Positions 1 through 21,571 of a DNA stretch of 64,000 nt are shown here, piece after piece. How positions within the stretch are numbered: the first letter of the stretch is position 1; the number at the start of each line of letters is the position of its first letter. The stretch covers positions 52,643,638-52,707,637 of the forward strand of contig NC_133398.1 in NCBI RefSeq assembly GCF_047511655.1. The letters run 5' to 3'. The notes under the pieces are model-generated. The model was not told the DNA's origin. It did no database searches and saw nothing but the letters and a program-made list of their open reading frames with translations. Origin of the DNA: Castor canadensis (Eukaryota; Chordata; Mammalia; Rodentia; Castoridae). A program made the translations under genes and the position numbers.

Positions 1-840
1 TAATGAGTTTTGGGGACATTTCTCATCTTTATTAGGCTGACTTCTTCTGAGCCTTCAGACAGCAACAGACCTCACAGAGCTCTTCAAAAGGGTTTCTCTC
101 ACCAAACTCTAAATCAACACCCCAAGTTACTGCTAGGCCCTTACCAGCTTTGTTTTCAACACACCCTTATCACACTCCAACACTGCATTATTGGTTTATT
201 TGCAATCTCTCCGACTTTAGAAGGAGCTCACTAGAGAAACCCTGCTGTTCTGTTTACTGCTATACCTCAGTGTTTAGAAAAAGGCATAGGACAAAATCAG
301 TGTTCAAAAACATTTACTGAGTAACTATAAACTACAATAACTTGAAGTTTATTGAAATGTATTTCCTCCTCAAATTCTGGCTTTCCTGCTTGGAAATACA
401 TGCAAGTGAGCGAGTGAGTGAGTAAGAGAGAGAGACAGAGAGAGAAAGAGAGAGAGAGAGAGATCAGAGGCAAAAAAAAAAAAAGATACAATCTAAAAGA
501 ACTAAAAAATAGCTCTGTGGCGCCAAGAATGAAGAGTCAGTGTGGATTCTACTTCACATGTATAAAAACAGTGGAACTGGATTATACTCAAGGAAATAAT
601 TCTAATAGGAAATCAAAGGTCTTTGAACTACCATCCGGAAATTCCTCCCCCAAGGAGGCTTTTTGTTCCTAACATTGCATAAATTCTTCCTCAAGCATTA
701 TTAAACTTTCTTCTTTTATCTGTCAGTTTAATCATATTGTCAGATCATAAAAATTGGTGGACATTAAACAGGTATACAGTAAGTTCATCACTGAGCTGAG
801 TCATGTGCTGTTTTTCTTGATGTACATGTTCTCTGGGGTA
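1..840. other. ACER2: ACER2 intron 3 (partial)
   Basis: No exon or clear repeat family recognised apart from a GA-rich simple repeat at about 408-463. The next ACER2 exon is not here. Confidence 0.5.
408..463. repeat. (GA)n simple repeat
   Basis: Purine-rich GAGA tract with a few interruptions. Confidence 0.9.
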
Positions 841-882
841 CCACACCTAGCAGTAGGTGCCAAAGTGTTTAGCAAAAGCTTA

Positions 883-10165
<9,283 letters not shown>

Positions 10166-11860
10166 TGCGGGAGAGCGGGGTCTCCTGACTCTTGCTCTTT
10201 TGCTCCTCGCTGGTGGTGGCAAAGGCTTTGATGGCCTGTCCTGCCCACGCTCGCCTCTGGCTCAGACTCGCAGACGCCACTTAGACTGTGTAAAGAACGC
10301 CAGAGCCCTCCCGAGAAAAGTTAAATTAAGGAGAAACCCAGGAGGACCGTTTGGACTCAAAGGGAGCTTGCACCGATTTGACTTCTCCGTGCGTGAGACG
10401 CCAAGTGTTCACGCCTAAGAAATGTCCCCGGTTTTCCTGAAGCCCGGACGGGTTTTGCTTGACATGGTTCGCTACAGTCCCTGGAGCATAAGGCCCTTCC
10501 AAGCTGTAGAGACCAGCTCGGTGACCCTCCCACGCAGCCTGGGCCACCCACTCCCCGAGGGGGCACTTTGCAGTTCTGAGTGCGTGCCTGCCCTTCCTCC
10601 CCTAGGCTGCAGCGTTAGGCTTTAATCTTAGTCTTTGAACAGGGGTTTAGGCATAGGGCCAAACTTCAGCCATCCCAACCCACAGAGGATGCAGTGTGGC
10701 ACAGGTATGGCATCTTCAGGACACCCAAGGTGCAAGAGATAATGAAATTTTGAAGAAATTCCATGTGTCAATTATTTAGTGTACCCCGCAGGGATTGCTG
10801 TCAAGTGTGTTCTTTGAGCAACCCCATTCCAGCCAAATTCAAGCAAGATAACCTCGGATCTGCTCATAACTCCTTTGCTTCTGTGAGGATTCTATAGTTT
10901 CTAAATGAAAGCCAACTGCTTCCCAAGATCCATGGAAAAAGCCAACCTCTTTTTTTTTTTTCTTTTTGGTGGCAGCTCCTTGCCTCCTCTCTTGGGAAGT
11001 TCCAGGTAAGGACCGTGGCAGAAGAGGCCCTGCATAGCAATTCATAGTAATTGTCATTATTTCCTGGCTCAGGACTGCATGGTATCCTAATGGGCCACAG
11101 CTCGGAGAGTCTGCCTTCTCTCTGGGCATGACTGAACCCATGGAACCCTGGCTGGAGCTCCAGTGCCCTCTGCACCAAGAATCTGTCTTCCACAAATTTC
11201 CACACAGCCACTTTCAAGTCTTTTCTGATCTCCATCACTGGCAGAAATTGCAAGCTCTGCCTCCTATGTCTAGGAACATTCAGCTCTGTCCCCCAGAGGC
11301 CAAACCATTCCTTTCATCTTTGTCCCAAATTCTATCCCTTCTTCTGCCTAGACAGCCAGTTCCACTGCCTCCTGGAACTCAAGGAGGAAAAGATACTAGT
11401 ACCTTCTTCTAGATTTCAAATTACCCAGACTTGCAGGAATAGCCAGTGTGAACTAACAGGAAAGGGGAGGGGTAGGTAGGAGGGTGTAATTTCCTACACC
11501 ACAAAAGAAAAGTGCATCAAATTCTCATTGTCTCACAATGAACACCAACTGCTCTGTCCAACAATAGAATTTTCCATGTAGCCAAAATTCTACAACTTCC
11601 AGTAGTTTAGGTAAAAATATATTCATCAGTTGTAATGGTACAAAGCACACCATTATTTTATATGCCAGTGATTCTCAAAGTATGGTCCTCTCTTTCAGGG
11701 AATTCACATGGTCAAAACTCTTCCTGTTTACCCTGTACTGTTATTTGCCTTTTTCATACTCATTCTCTTACCCATGTACATTGTAATTTTCCAGAGGCTA
11801 CCTTGTGATGTGTGATATGACACCAAATGGAATGTGTGTTTGGTATTAAAAGTCTCAGTT
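10166..11860. other. Intergenic, no gene recognised
   Basis: Short GC-rich reading frames are present but none resembles a known protein. A CAGTGATTCTCAAAGTATGGTCC string near 11665 hints at a MER5-type transposon end. Confidence 0.5.
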
Positions 11861-11867
11861 TAGGCTG

Positions 11868-12225
11868 GGCACCTGTGGCTCACACCTATAACCCTAACTG
11901 CTTGGGAGGCTGAGATCCAGAGGATCAAGTCTTAAGGCCAGCCAGGGCAAATAGTTTGAGAGACCCCATCTCCAAAAATAGCCAAAGCAAAAATGGACTG
12001 GAGGTGTGGCTCAAGGGGTAGCGTAGCACACCTATAACCCTAACTGCTTGGGAGGCTGAGATCCAGAGGATCAAGTCTTAAGGCCAGCCAGGGCAAATAG
12101 TTTGAGAGACCCCATCTCCAAAAATAGCCAAAGCAAAAATGGACTGGAGGTGTGGCTCAAGGGGTAGAGCTTTGCAAAGCACAAAGCCCTGAGCTCAAAC
12201 CCCAGTCCCACCAAAAAAAAAAAAA
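11868..12225 (+). repeat. B1-dID SINE with internal 146-bp tandem duplication
   Basis: The unit 11881-12026 is repeated at 12027-12172, and the first 141 bases of each are identical. Together they span most of the B1-like half and the start of the ID-like half. The element ends in an A tail at about 12223. Confidence 0.92.
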
Positions 12226-12259
12226 ATCTCCTTTTAAGTTTCTAATATGGTAGAAATAT

Positions 12260-12390
12260 ATTTTTTAAATTTGATTTTCCTTTTTTTTATTGCTATGCTG
12301 GGGATACATTTACAAAAGTTCTTACAATATATCAGATAAACCATACTTGAATTCACCCCTACCATCATTTTCCTTTATTCCTCCCGCAGA
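12260..12390 (-). repeat. L1 3'-end-like fragment (tentative)
   Basis: T-rich sequence followed by pyrimidine-rich stretches resembling antisense L1 3' ends seen elsewhere in the window. Confidence 0.35.
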
Positions 12391-12423
12391 AAATTTAGAT
12401 AGTTACATAGATGTGTAACTACA

Positions 12424-12740
12424 AGCTCATGCTTGTAATCTCAGAACTCAGGAAGATGGAGGCTGGTGGATTTCATAGAAAGACCCTGCTGAAGGAAGGA
12501 AGGAAGGAAGAAAGGAAAGGAAAGAAAAAGGGCAGGGCACTGTGACTCACACTTATAATCCCAGCTAGTCAGGAGGTGGAGATCAGGAGGATGCTGACCC
12601 AGGGCAAAAAACTTGAGATCCTACCTCGAAAACTAACTACAGGAAAAAAGGGCTGGAGGTGTGGCTCAAGTGGCAGAGCACCTACAGGTCCTGAGTTCAA
12701 ACTCCTGTACTAAAAACAAAAAAAAAGAAAAAGAAATGTA
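12424..12740 (+). repeat. B1-like fragment, (GGAA)n and B1-dID SINE
   Basis: B1-like fragment 12424-12490, a GGAAGGAA tract at 12493-12530, then a B1-dID dimer at 12535-12740. Confidence 0.8.
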
Positions 12741-12899
12741 AAAGGAGACCTCAGTCCATAAGATTGAGAGCCAGTGTTTAAAAGAAAGCTATTCCCAAAT
12801 GATCTATTTGTAATGCTTTTCCATCATTTTGAATTTGAAAATATTTATTGGATGAGTGCTTTTAGATGTAAACAAATGCTTGTTATCAGACATCACTCT

Positions 12900-13010
12900 C
12901 GTGCATATGCAAAAAGAAAAATAAATATTAAAAAATTGAAAAAAAAATCACGCGGTGGGGGGGCGAGGGGAGAGATGGCCTGAACAATATGAAGACATGT
13001 ACAAACAATT
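12900..13010 (+). repeat. L1 3' end
   Basis: GGGGGGGCGAGGGGAGAGATGGCC followed by AACAATATGAAGACATGT and an A/T tail matches other L1 3' termini in this window. Confidence 0.6.
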
Positions 13011-13980
13011 TTTTTAAAAACACACAAAAAAGGATTCTGATGATTTCTTCACATTCAGAAGAATCTATTTTTCTGAATCATTTTTCAACTCCTAGAATTA
13101 TCCTCCAAGTCCTTAGTTACCACATGCTTCGAAAAGCAGTATTTCTTAACAATATGACACTACCATTTCTTTTTTGCAAACTACTGACACTTACTCTACA
13201 CCATTTGATGCTGGGACTTACTTGATCTTACCTGAAGGTGTAATAGAAGGTTTTCAGACAACAGGCAGCATTACTTCTATTCCAGAATGGTTCTTACATA
13301 TTTGTTGGGAGAAACCGGGAGATTACATTGCCGAGTTGCCCCACCAAGAATTGCAGAATGTGTGTGTGCAGGCAGTGATACCACATCACGGCCCACCGGC
13401 TGCCCACTGTGTTCCTAAAACACCACCATTGTAATGCATCAGGACTTCAGAAATGTTACATTGAGTATTAGCACCAGCGAAATAATGAAGTTCACTGACA
13501 GTAACTAAGTCTTGCTAAGGGAACAATAGGGGTTCTTTATCTTCCACAGGAACGCCTATTGTCAGTAACAAGAGCTCTATGCCCTTAGTTTTTATGGTGG
13601 CTTTTTTGGCTGGATCTAGCAACCCAATTAATACAAGAGGTGATTAATGAGAGAAGAGCACGAAAGTTTTACTAATTTTACACATGCACGGGGATCTTCG
13701 AAAGAGAGTGAAGTCTGAAGGAATGACTGAAGCACTATGCTTTTGTACTTTTTAGACAACTCTGTAAAGAAACAATAGGATAGATGGATCTGTGGACTAG
13801 GGCAGTAAATTCTAAGGATGTTACTTAGGGATATGCAGGTGCAGAGGGATGTAGAAGGTCATGGAAGATAAGGGTGACTCAGAAAATTTGTTCAAGTTCA
13901 CTGCAGTTCAAATTTCTTAGTGATCAAGGCTACTTTCTAGTCTTGGTATGTGAAGAACATCTTCCCCGCCACAAAAAAAA
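13011..13980. other. Intergenic, no feature recognised
   Basis: Contains an 86-codon open frame near 13174-13434 that matches nothing I know. No repeat family is certain. Confidence 0.5.
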
Positions 13981-13984
13981 AAAT

Positions 13985-14070
13985 CTCTTTTTTTTCCAGT
14001 GCTTGAGATCAAATCCAGGGTCTAGAGTGTACTAGGCAAGTGCTCTACAGCTGAGCTACATCCCAGCCCA
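13985..14070 (-). repeat. ID-like SINE
   Basis: Antisense ID-like element with CTAGGCAAGTGCTCTACAGCT. Confidence 0.75.
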
Positions 14071-14905
14071 CCTCCAAAAGAATCTTTATAGCTTGGTTTA
14101 TGTAGGGAAAGACAGATCAGATAGTCATTTTTGAAGTTACAGTTCCTCAAGTAACTGCAACTTAAAATAATCAGTATACCAGTTCAGCACATTCTACCTT
14201 AACTCCTTCACTGCCTTAATTCCTTCTCATTGTACTGTACAGAGAGAGTGATTCAGCCAACAGGCCATGAGTAAGTGGCAGAGGATGAAAAGTTAAGATT
14301 GCTCCAAAGATCAGCGTTGGTTTTCTTGTGGTTGTGGTAAAATTTTCTCATGTTGTTTTTCAATAATTATAACCATACTAATTTAATATTAAAGGTTATC
14401 ATTAGGTAATTAATTTTGGAATTGATTTATATTAATATATGATGTCTTAGCAATTACTCTTAGTGTTTTAATACAGAGTTCTGAAAACAGCTTGTAGGTG
14501 GGGAGGGCCGTGGATTGGCAGGACAGAACAAAGCCCAGCTAGGCTCTAGTGGCAAATTTGCTTACAGTGCCTTTGGTCTAAATATTAATCACTGATACAG
14601 ATACAGGACAGAGCAGGTTTTGAGGACCACCCTTTTGAGGCAGTCAGAACACCCATTATATCTTCCTTTTTATATAGTGTATAGCAATGTTTACTTACTC
14701 TAATATCTGATAGTAAATATCCAACTCAACTAGTTCCACAAGTAGAAACTGTCAAGTCACAAAGTCCTCATTTGAAAAGAAAAAAAAATGCAGGCACCTG
14801 AGTAAATGTGCAAGAAGTCCCTGATGAAGGACAAAATTTTCTATATTTTCCTGTTGGGCCTGAGTTTCTCCCCTGTGGTCTCTTGTTCAAGGCCCACTGT
14901 GTAGG

Positions 14906-15285
14906 CCAGTGGTTCTCACAGCCAGACTAGCAGCAGCAGCAGCACCTGGGAACTTTTCAGAAATGCACAATCTGGCCGGGCACTGGTGGCTCACATCTGT
15001 AATCCTAGCTACTCAGTAGGCAGAGATCAGGAGAATAGTGGTTCAAAGCCAGCCCCAGCAAATAGGTCCACCAGACCCTATCTCAAAAAACCCTTCACAA
15101 AAATAGGGCTGGTGGGGTGGCTCAAGGTGAAGTCCCTGAGTTCAAACCCCAGTACTGCAAAAAAAAAAAAAAAAAAGAAATGCACAGCTTGGTCCCTCAG
15201 ACCTCCTGAATGAAGCATATGATCTCATGATCTAGCCTAACAAGACTTCAGGTGATTCTGGCTCTTGCTTGAGTTTAAGAAACAG
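14906..15285 (+). mobile_element. MER5-like hAT DNA transposon remnant split by a SINE
   Basis: Begins CAGTGGTTCTCAC, includes CACCTGGGAAC and CAGGTGATTCTGG, and ends GAGTTTAAGAAAC, as in nonautonomous MER5-type elements. A B1-dID SINE sits inside at 14970-15175. Confidence 0.7.
14970..15175 (+). repeat. B1-dID SINE with target-site duplication
   Basis: Complete dimer with a long A tail. AGAAATGCACA occurs at 14959-14969 and again at 15176-15186, a perfect 11-base duplication. Confidence 0.93.
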
Positions 15286-15349
15286 TTTGTGAAGAGGCAA
15301 AATTTCATGGTGCACTGTGTACTTCACTTCCTTAAAACTCCAAATAGGG

Positions 15350-15427
15350 CTGAGTATGTAACTTAGTAGTAGAGCACCTGCCTGGCACAAGGACGAGGTT
15401 TGATCCCCAGCACCACAAAGGAAGAAA
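15350..15427 (+). repeat. ID-like SINE
   Basis: Sense ID-like element with GAGCACCTGCCTGGCA and CCCCAGCACCAC. Confidence 0.8.
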
Positions 15428-15769
15428 GAATTGAAGGAGCTAGCTGCAGGCAGCATGTCCTTGCCAGGAAAATGCTGCAGCCACTAGAAGAAGGTGTGTA
15501 TTTGCTAGGCCAGGTGCCCGATACTTATTTACTACAAGGCCCTTGGTGGCTACTTTCTGCAGTTGTCAGAGGTCTCTAGCAGTGCCTTTCTCCTTTCTCT
15601 AATCTGCACTGGAAAACACAAACAATATTAGGATTGGGTGTGTAATAAATATAACACAGCCTGAAGGTTTGGCTGTGCCTGAACACTTGGAATTCATTAT
15701 GGTGTGTTTTATCTGTAACTTGCAAAGATATAACAGAAATTTTGGGGGGAGGCGGTGGGAAGGGGAAGG

Positions 15770-15977
15770 CAGCACTGGGGTTTGAACTCAGGGCCTCATA
15801 CTTGCTAGGCATGTATTCTATCACTTGAGCCACACTCCTGGCCTCTCCACCCCACACACACACTTTTTTTTCAGACAGGATCTCACTGTGGATCCCAGGA
15901 TGACCTCAAACTCATGATTCTCCTGCCTCAGTCTCCCTAATGCTGGGATTATAGGTTTGTACAACCACACCTGGCAT
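15770..15977 (-). repeat. ID-like and B1-like SINEs, antisense
   Basis: ID-like part at about 15770-15843, then an antisense B1-like element at 15865-15977 (GATCTCACTGTG and CTGCCTCAGTCTCCC). Confidence 0.8.
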
Positions 15978-16407
15978 AACAAGCGATTTTTGAGCATCTG
16001 TTTTGTGCAAGACTCCATATTAAGCCCCTCCTGGAGCTTAGTCTAGTTAAGACACCCAAACAAACCATTAGAGGATAATTGCTAAAATGGAAGTTTATAC
16101 ACACAAGGTGTAAGCAGAGAGATGGGGGCCCAAAGCCATGCTTAGAGTCATGGGGGTTCAGCAGAGGAAGTAGTCTCAGAGCTGAGATTTACAAGGCAAA
16201 CAGTATTGTAACAGGCAGAGCACTGAGGGGAGGGAATGCTACAGAAAAAACAATATGTGCAAAAGGACAAAGATGTGAGAAAGCCAGTCCATCCAGGAAA
16301 CTTCAAGTGGGCAGGTCCACCTGGAAGACTAACAGATAATATGAAACCAGCGAGTCATTAAGGGGGAAGTCCTGAAAGAAGGAGAGTAGTCAAAAACTAC
16401 TGGTTAA

Positions 16408-16497
16408 GCTGGGGGTGTGGCTCAAGTGGTAGAGTGCTCACCTAGCAAGCATGAGGCCCTGAGTTCAAACCCCAGTATAGCCAAAAAAAAAAACAAA
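16408..16497 (+). repeat. ID-like SINE
   Basis: Near-consensus: GGCTCAAGTGGTAGAGTGCTCACC through GAGTTCAAACCCCAGTA plus an A tail. Lies within older dispersed repeat sequence. Confidence 0.9.
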
Positions 16498-16499
16498 AA

Positions 16500-17917
16500 T
16501 TACTGGTTAAATCTTTCAATAGTCCAGGTAAAGGATGATATGGGCATGTCTAAACCATCCATTCATTCTCTTACAAACAATTACTATTTACTATATGTCA
16601 GTCTTTTCTAGGTGCCAAGAATGAAATACTAGCAAAACAGATACTTTCTTTAGGAACTTTCAGTCTAGGAAGAAATTCAGGTATTAAATAACTGCATAAA
16701 TAATTACAGTTGTGCCATGTATCTTGAAGAAGTACAAGCACCATGACAATTGGTAGCAGTAGATATGACCTAACCTGAGGGTGTCAGGGAAATCTTCCCT
16801 GAGCAAAGTGGATTCCAAGCCCAGAGAAGTAACGTTTAAGGCAGGAGTGAAGAGCACTGAAATAAGCAATGCAACTGAGATACACAATGGGAGTTGTCAT
16901 AAATTGTACTATTGATTCTAGATATTTGAATATACTCTCCAACCCATGGCATAGGACTTGGCCTTGTCAATTGCTATGGCCAATGGAATTGATTTGCGCC
17001 ATGACTGAGCAGAGGCTTTGAATGCTACCCCTAGTTTTACCATTCCTTTTCTCTGCTTTATTTCAAATTTGGTCTATTCTTCTTCTGCCTGGATGCTAGA
17101 ATGAAGAAACATGTGAAGCGGATCAGAGCTACAGCCAACCCACATTCAACATATAACATGAATATAAAATAACACTACTGAAATGGAGGGGGTCTGTTTC
17201 TTACCCCAGCATGACTTAATGAAGGCTGACAAAATACAGGAGAATTAGTAAAGCTAAACTACTAATAAGAAGGTAGGACATGAAAGAGTGAGAAAAAAAC
17301 AAGAGACAACTTCAACTAATCTAGCCTGATTGGTCAGAAAATAGGTTACTAACCCAAAGGGAAAATGGTACCTTAGATTTCACTTGAGTTCAAAGCGCAG
17401 GCTAAATACCTGGATGTAGACACTTTCTTGGCATCTGAAAAAGCACATTAGGAGATTAAGGTAGGGATCAGAGAGATTTATGAATCACAAGGATAGACAA
17501 GACACTTGAGAGAATAGAGGTGGAGGGCAGGCAGCATTTCCTTAGGCATACTGACATCTAAAGAGGCCCGAGAGACAATGAGGAGTCACAGGCCTGGTTG
17601 GTGAGGAGCAATCAGGCAACAAGATGAGCAGGTGGACAGGGCTGCGATGCAAGAGATGTATCCCCAGCAGATTTGCCGATAAGAAGAACCCTAACCTTAC
17701 CTCTCACTACCAGTTCATAGGAGCAGATCACTTGTTCAGATTCTGATTCCGTGAGTCTTGAGTGAGGTCCAAGGTTTTGCATATCTAATGAACTCCCATG
17801 TGATGCAAATGCTGCTGGTCCATGGACCGTATCCCAGTAACAAGGCTAGAGGGAGCAGAAGGAATGGTAACACTCAGATGCCCTCAACCAAATCTAGATT
17901 TATAACAATCTAATTTA
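16500..17917. other. Intergenic with old dispersed-repeat character
   Basis: About 16550-16890 resembles a mammal-wide repeat (TATTTACTATATGTCAG, GGAAATCTTCCCTGAG). 16900-17917 shows nothing I can name. Confidence 0.45.
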
Positions 17918-18028
17918 TTTTTTCTTTCTTTTCTTTCCTTCTCTCTTCTTCCTTCTCCTCCTTCTCTTCCTCTTCTTCCTCCTTCTCCTTTTTCTCCTCC
18001 TCCTCCTTCTCCTCCTCCTCCTTTTTCT

Positions 18029-18061
<33 letters not shown>
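17918..18061. repeat. Uninterrupted polypyrimidine tract, 144 bases
   Basis: Every base in this interval is C or T, with TCC, CTT and (TC)n subregions. The other strand is all purine. Confidence 0.95.
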
Positions 18062-18290
18062 GAGAGGAAGTCCCACTATGTGGCCAAGCTATGGGGCAGT
18101 GGTGTGACTCAAGTGGAACAAGTGGTAGAACACCTGGCTAGCAAGTGTGAAACCCTGAGTGAAAACCCCACTACCACCAAAAAAAAAAAAAAATTACCAA
18201 ACTTTGTTGCCTAGGCTGACCTTGAACTCATGATCCTCTTGCCTTAGCCTCCTCAGTGCTTGGATTTCAGGTGAGCACCACTGTACCCAG
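18054..18290 (-). repeat. Antisense B1-like SINE split by a plus-strand ID SINE
   Basis: B1-like flanks (CACTATGTGGCCAAG and GTTGCCTAGGCTGACCTTGA) are separated by an ID-like SINE at about 18090-18193. Confidence 0.8.
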
Positions 18291-18480
18291 TTCAAGTCAA
18301 TTTCTTTTTTTTTAATTTTTAAATTTTATTTGAATTATCAAATAATAATACAAGGCAGTTTCATTATGATAATTCCATTCATGCACAAGTTCACCTCCTC
18401 CTTTACATTTCTGTTCTCCCTCTTCCTTCTTCCCCCTTTTTCAAACAGTGAACAGTTTTTGGTGGGTTTCATTATGCTGT

Positions 18481-18483
<3 letters not shown>

Positions 18484-18517
<34 letters not shown>
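18484..18517. repeat. (CA)n microsatellite
   Basis: About 17 perfect dinucleotide units, just after an antisense L1-like 3' end (18300-18480). Confidence 0.95.
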
Positions 18518-18521
<4 letters not shown>

Positions 18522-18729
18522 GTCATACTTCCATCCTCTTCCCCACTCAAGCCTATTTCTTAAATAAAAGATGGGGGAAGAAGTCTGTAGAAAGAGACTT
18601 GAGGGACATAACAACCAATTGCAATGTACAGACTTTATTTAGATCCCTAATCAGAGTATTAACAAATACATTTTATGACAATCATGGAAATGTAAGTACT
18701 GGATATTTGATGATATTCTAGAGTTCTTA

Positions 18730-18955
18730 GCTGGGCACCAGTGGCTCACACCTATAATCCTAGGTACTTGGAAGGCTGAGATTGAGAGAGTTGAGGTTAG
18801 AGACCAGCCTGGGCAAATAGTTCACAAGATCCATCTCCAAAATAACCAGAGCAAAATGGGCTGCAGGTGTGGTTCAAGTGGTAGAGAATCTGCTTTTTAC
18901 AAACACGAAGTCCTCAGTTCAAACCCCAGTCCTCCCCTCCAAAAAAGGAGTTCTT
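18730..18955 (+). repeat. B1-dID SINE
   Basis: Full dimer: GCTGGGCACCAGTGGCTCAC and then the ID-like half with CTGCAGGTGTGGTTCAAGTG. Confidence 0.85.
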
Positions 18956-19199
18956 GTTCATTGGAGATGATGTGATGCTGTTATTACAATTATGTTTAAA
19001 GGGAGAGTTTCAAAAGCCAAATGCTACATAGGGGTGGGGATGGGAGGAGTTCACTGCAAATGGGAGTGCAGAAATCTTGGTAGGTGGGAGAACTGCTTTC
19101 TATCCTAACTGTGATGATTACCTGACTATGAGTTTCTAAAAACCTCAGAACTTTATCAAAAAAGGGTAAACTTTACTGCTTGTAAATTATACCTCAGAG

Positions 19200-19640
19200 T
19201 GAGCTGGAGCTGTGGCTTAAGTGGTAGATCAACTGCCTTGCAAGCACAAGGCCCTGAGTACACCAAAAATATATATGTATGTAACTCAGTAAACCTGACC
19301 AAAACCAAATATAAAAAAGAATTGCCGTTTAAAGACATGAACTGAAAATTTATAGATAAAATATAGCATCTGAGATTTCTATTGAGATAATGGGGAGGGT
19401 GTTGCTTTGAGGGTAAGGTTGGAGTAACATTGACCCCCAAATAGGTAATTGGTTTTTTGTTGTTGGTGGTGGTATTTTTTTGTTTTTTTCTGTTTTTGGT
19501 ACTGGGGTTTGAACTTAGGGCCTACACCTTGAGCCACTCCTCCAGTTCTTTTTGTATATGTGATAGATTTTTTTCTTGAACTATTTACCTGGGCTGATGT
19601 CCAACCATGATCCTCCTTATCTCTGCCTCCTGAGAAGATA
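19200..19640. repeat. ID-like SINE (plus) and dimer SINE (minus)
   Basis: Short sense ID-like element at 19200-19270 and an antisense dimer at about 19480-19640. Confidence 0.75.
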
Positions 19641-20574
19641 ATGGATGATTTTTGAAACTAGGTAGCAGACACATTGAACTAGTCTCTCTACTTTATTCAT
19701 TCGTAAAATTTTCCAGCATAAAATAGTCATAAGAAAAGAAGCAAAGGGCATATGAAGTAGGTTGTCCCCACAGCACCAGGTAGCTAAGAATAGCAAAACT
19801 TCAAGATGGTGAGTGAGTACGAAGGGCTTGGCTTTTAGCAGCTTTGGTCAAACCTGTGGCTGTTACCATTATGCTCCATTCCAGAGAGCACAGGATTGGC
19901 ATCCAGAAGTCACCCCTGTCTGAAGATGCCTAGTGCAAACAGCCACTGGGAAAGGGCACCAAGCACTATCTTTGTGGGAAGGTCCTGGGAGGCTTTGGTA
20001 AACAAGCCTACTATCGGCAGCCTGGGTAGGTCTGGGTGGTTCAGTAGCTACGGACTCTGGAACCAGGAAGCTAGAAAGGTCAGGGACTGGTCAGAGCCAA
20101 GGTCTCCAGTCCAGGGGGCCTCTTGGAGTTGGACTGTGAGGGAGTTGGCACTGGCACATCAAAGACTGCCTACCATATCTACTAATGGTATGCATCACAG
20201 TGGCCTATACACTTCAAGTGGGCCTGTCAAAGACCAAGAAACACCCTGGGGGCATGGAGGTGGTACTGAAGGAGGATGTGAGGATGGAGGAAGCCAGATT
20301 GGGGTAAAGTATAACTAAGGGGCAGGTGACATTTAGCAGAAAAAGAAGGTGTAAAGATTGGACAGAAGCTTGAAAGAAGGGTTATAGGATATTCCTTTGG
20401 TATAGGAGAGTTTGGGGCAAATTTAGCCTAAAGAAAAGGAGCTTGAGTAGAAACATTTAAAATGTGAAAGGAAAAAAGGGTAATTAATGAAATGAGACCC
20501 TGAAGAAGATGGGAAGAGATGAAATTGAAAACTCAAGATCTTTCAATTTGCCTGAAGAGAAGGGATGATAGCCT

Positions 20575-20578
<4 letters not shown>
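19641..20578. other. Intergenic with a 140-codon open frame of unknown nature
   Basis: A frame at 19896-20318 (plus) is the longest non-genic one between ACER2 and RPS6. It has no signal peptide, recognisable domain or Kozak support, and is rated unlikely to be coding. Confidence 0.4.
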
Positions 20579-20606
<28 letters not shown>

Positions 20607-20796
20607 GGTAGTACTGGGGTACTGGGATTTTAACTCAGGGCCTATTCCACCAGCCCTTTTTTTGTGATTTTTTTTTTTGAGGTAGGGTCTCCAGAACTAT
20701 TTGCACAGGGCTGGCTTTAAACCACTATCCTCCTGATCTCTGCCTCCTGAGTAGCTAGGATTATAGGCGTGAGCCACCAGCACCACCAGGTCCTCT
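20579..20796 (-). repeat. B1-dID SINE with 28-base T run
   Basis: Antisense dimer. Its tail appears as an unbroken T run at about 20579-20606, one of the longest in the window. Confidence 0.9.
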
Positions 20797-21571
20797 CCTT
20801 TTCTGACACTTCTGCTCCATCTTCAGTGGAGACTGCCCATCTCCCACCTCCTTCCCACTCCCGAGTACATTCAGATGACTGCCATAGGAACAGCAGGAAC
20901 AGCCATGTAATACACTGTAACCGACCCCGGGGCTAGAGTCACTGGTTCAAGAGCCAGTCCCGACTCCTGGCTGATCAGAACATGCTGCTAGAAATTTGGA
21001 ATCTGAATTGAGCTCTTCCAGTTCCTTCTGACTGCCTAATAAAATGGAGATGTAAACCTGGGCACTCTTGGTGGCCTGTCCTGCCAGGTGGAGAGGCAGA
21101 GAGCATCAGAATTGGTTAACAACAAGAGAGAATAAGAATGCAGCCTCAAAAAAAAAACTATATAGGCAAGAGACAGTCCAGATAGGAGAGAAGTCCCTGG
21201 CTCCAGCTCTGCCTGATGATTCAGTCACATACAAAGGTGCCCAAGATACCACAGGACCTTTATAGTAAAGACACATTTATAGTAAAGACACATATTTGAT
21301 TAATTGTTTGAATTGGGTTTCTGTAACTTAAAAGTCCTAACAGAACTCTTATCCTAGAAAGAAGGGAATGTGAAGTGTATGTGTATATGAACACGTGGAC
21401 GTATTTGGAGGGTAAGGGAAGATAAGGCAATCCACACTTCTAAGGAAATAGGAGAAAACATTGTCTGCTGAAAATGTGAGGCATGAGTATGGGCCTTGAA
21501 AACAGTAGAAAAGATTGAGACCAGAGAGAAGCTCATCTTTTTGGACTAAATTTTGACAGATTGTGCGCAAC

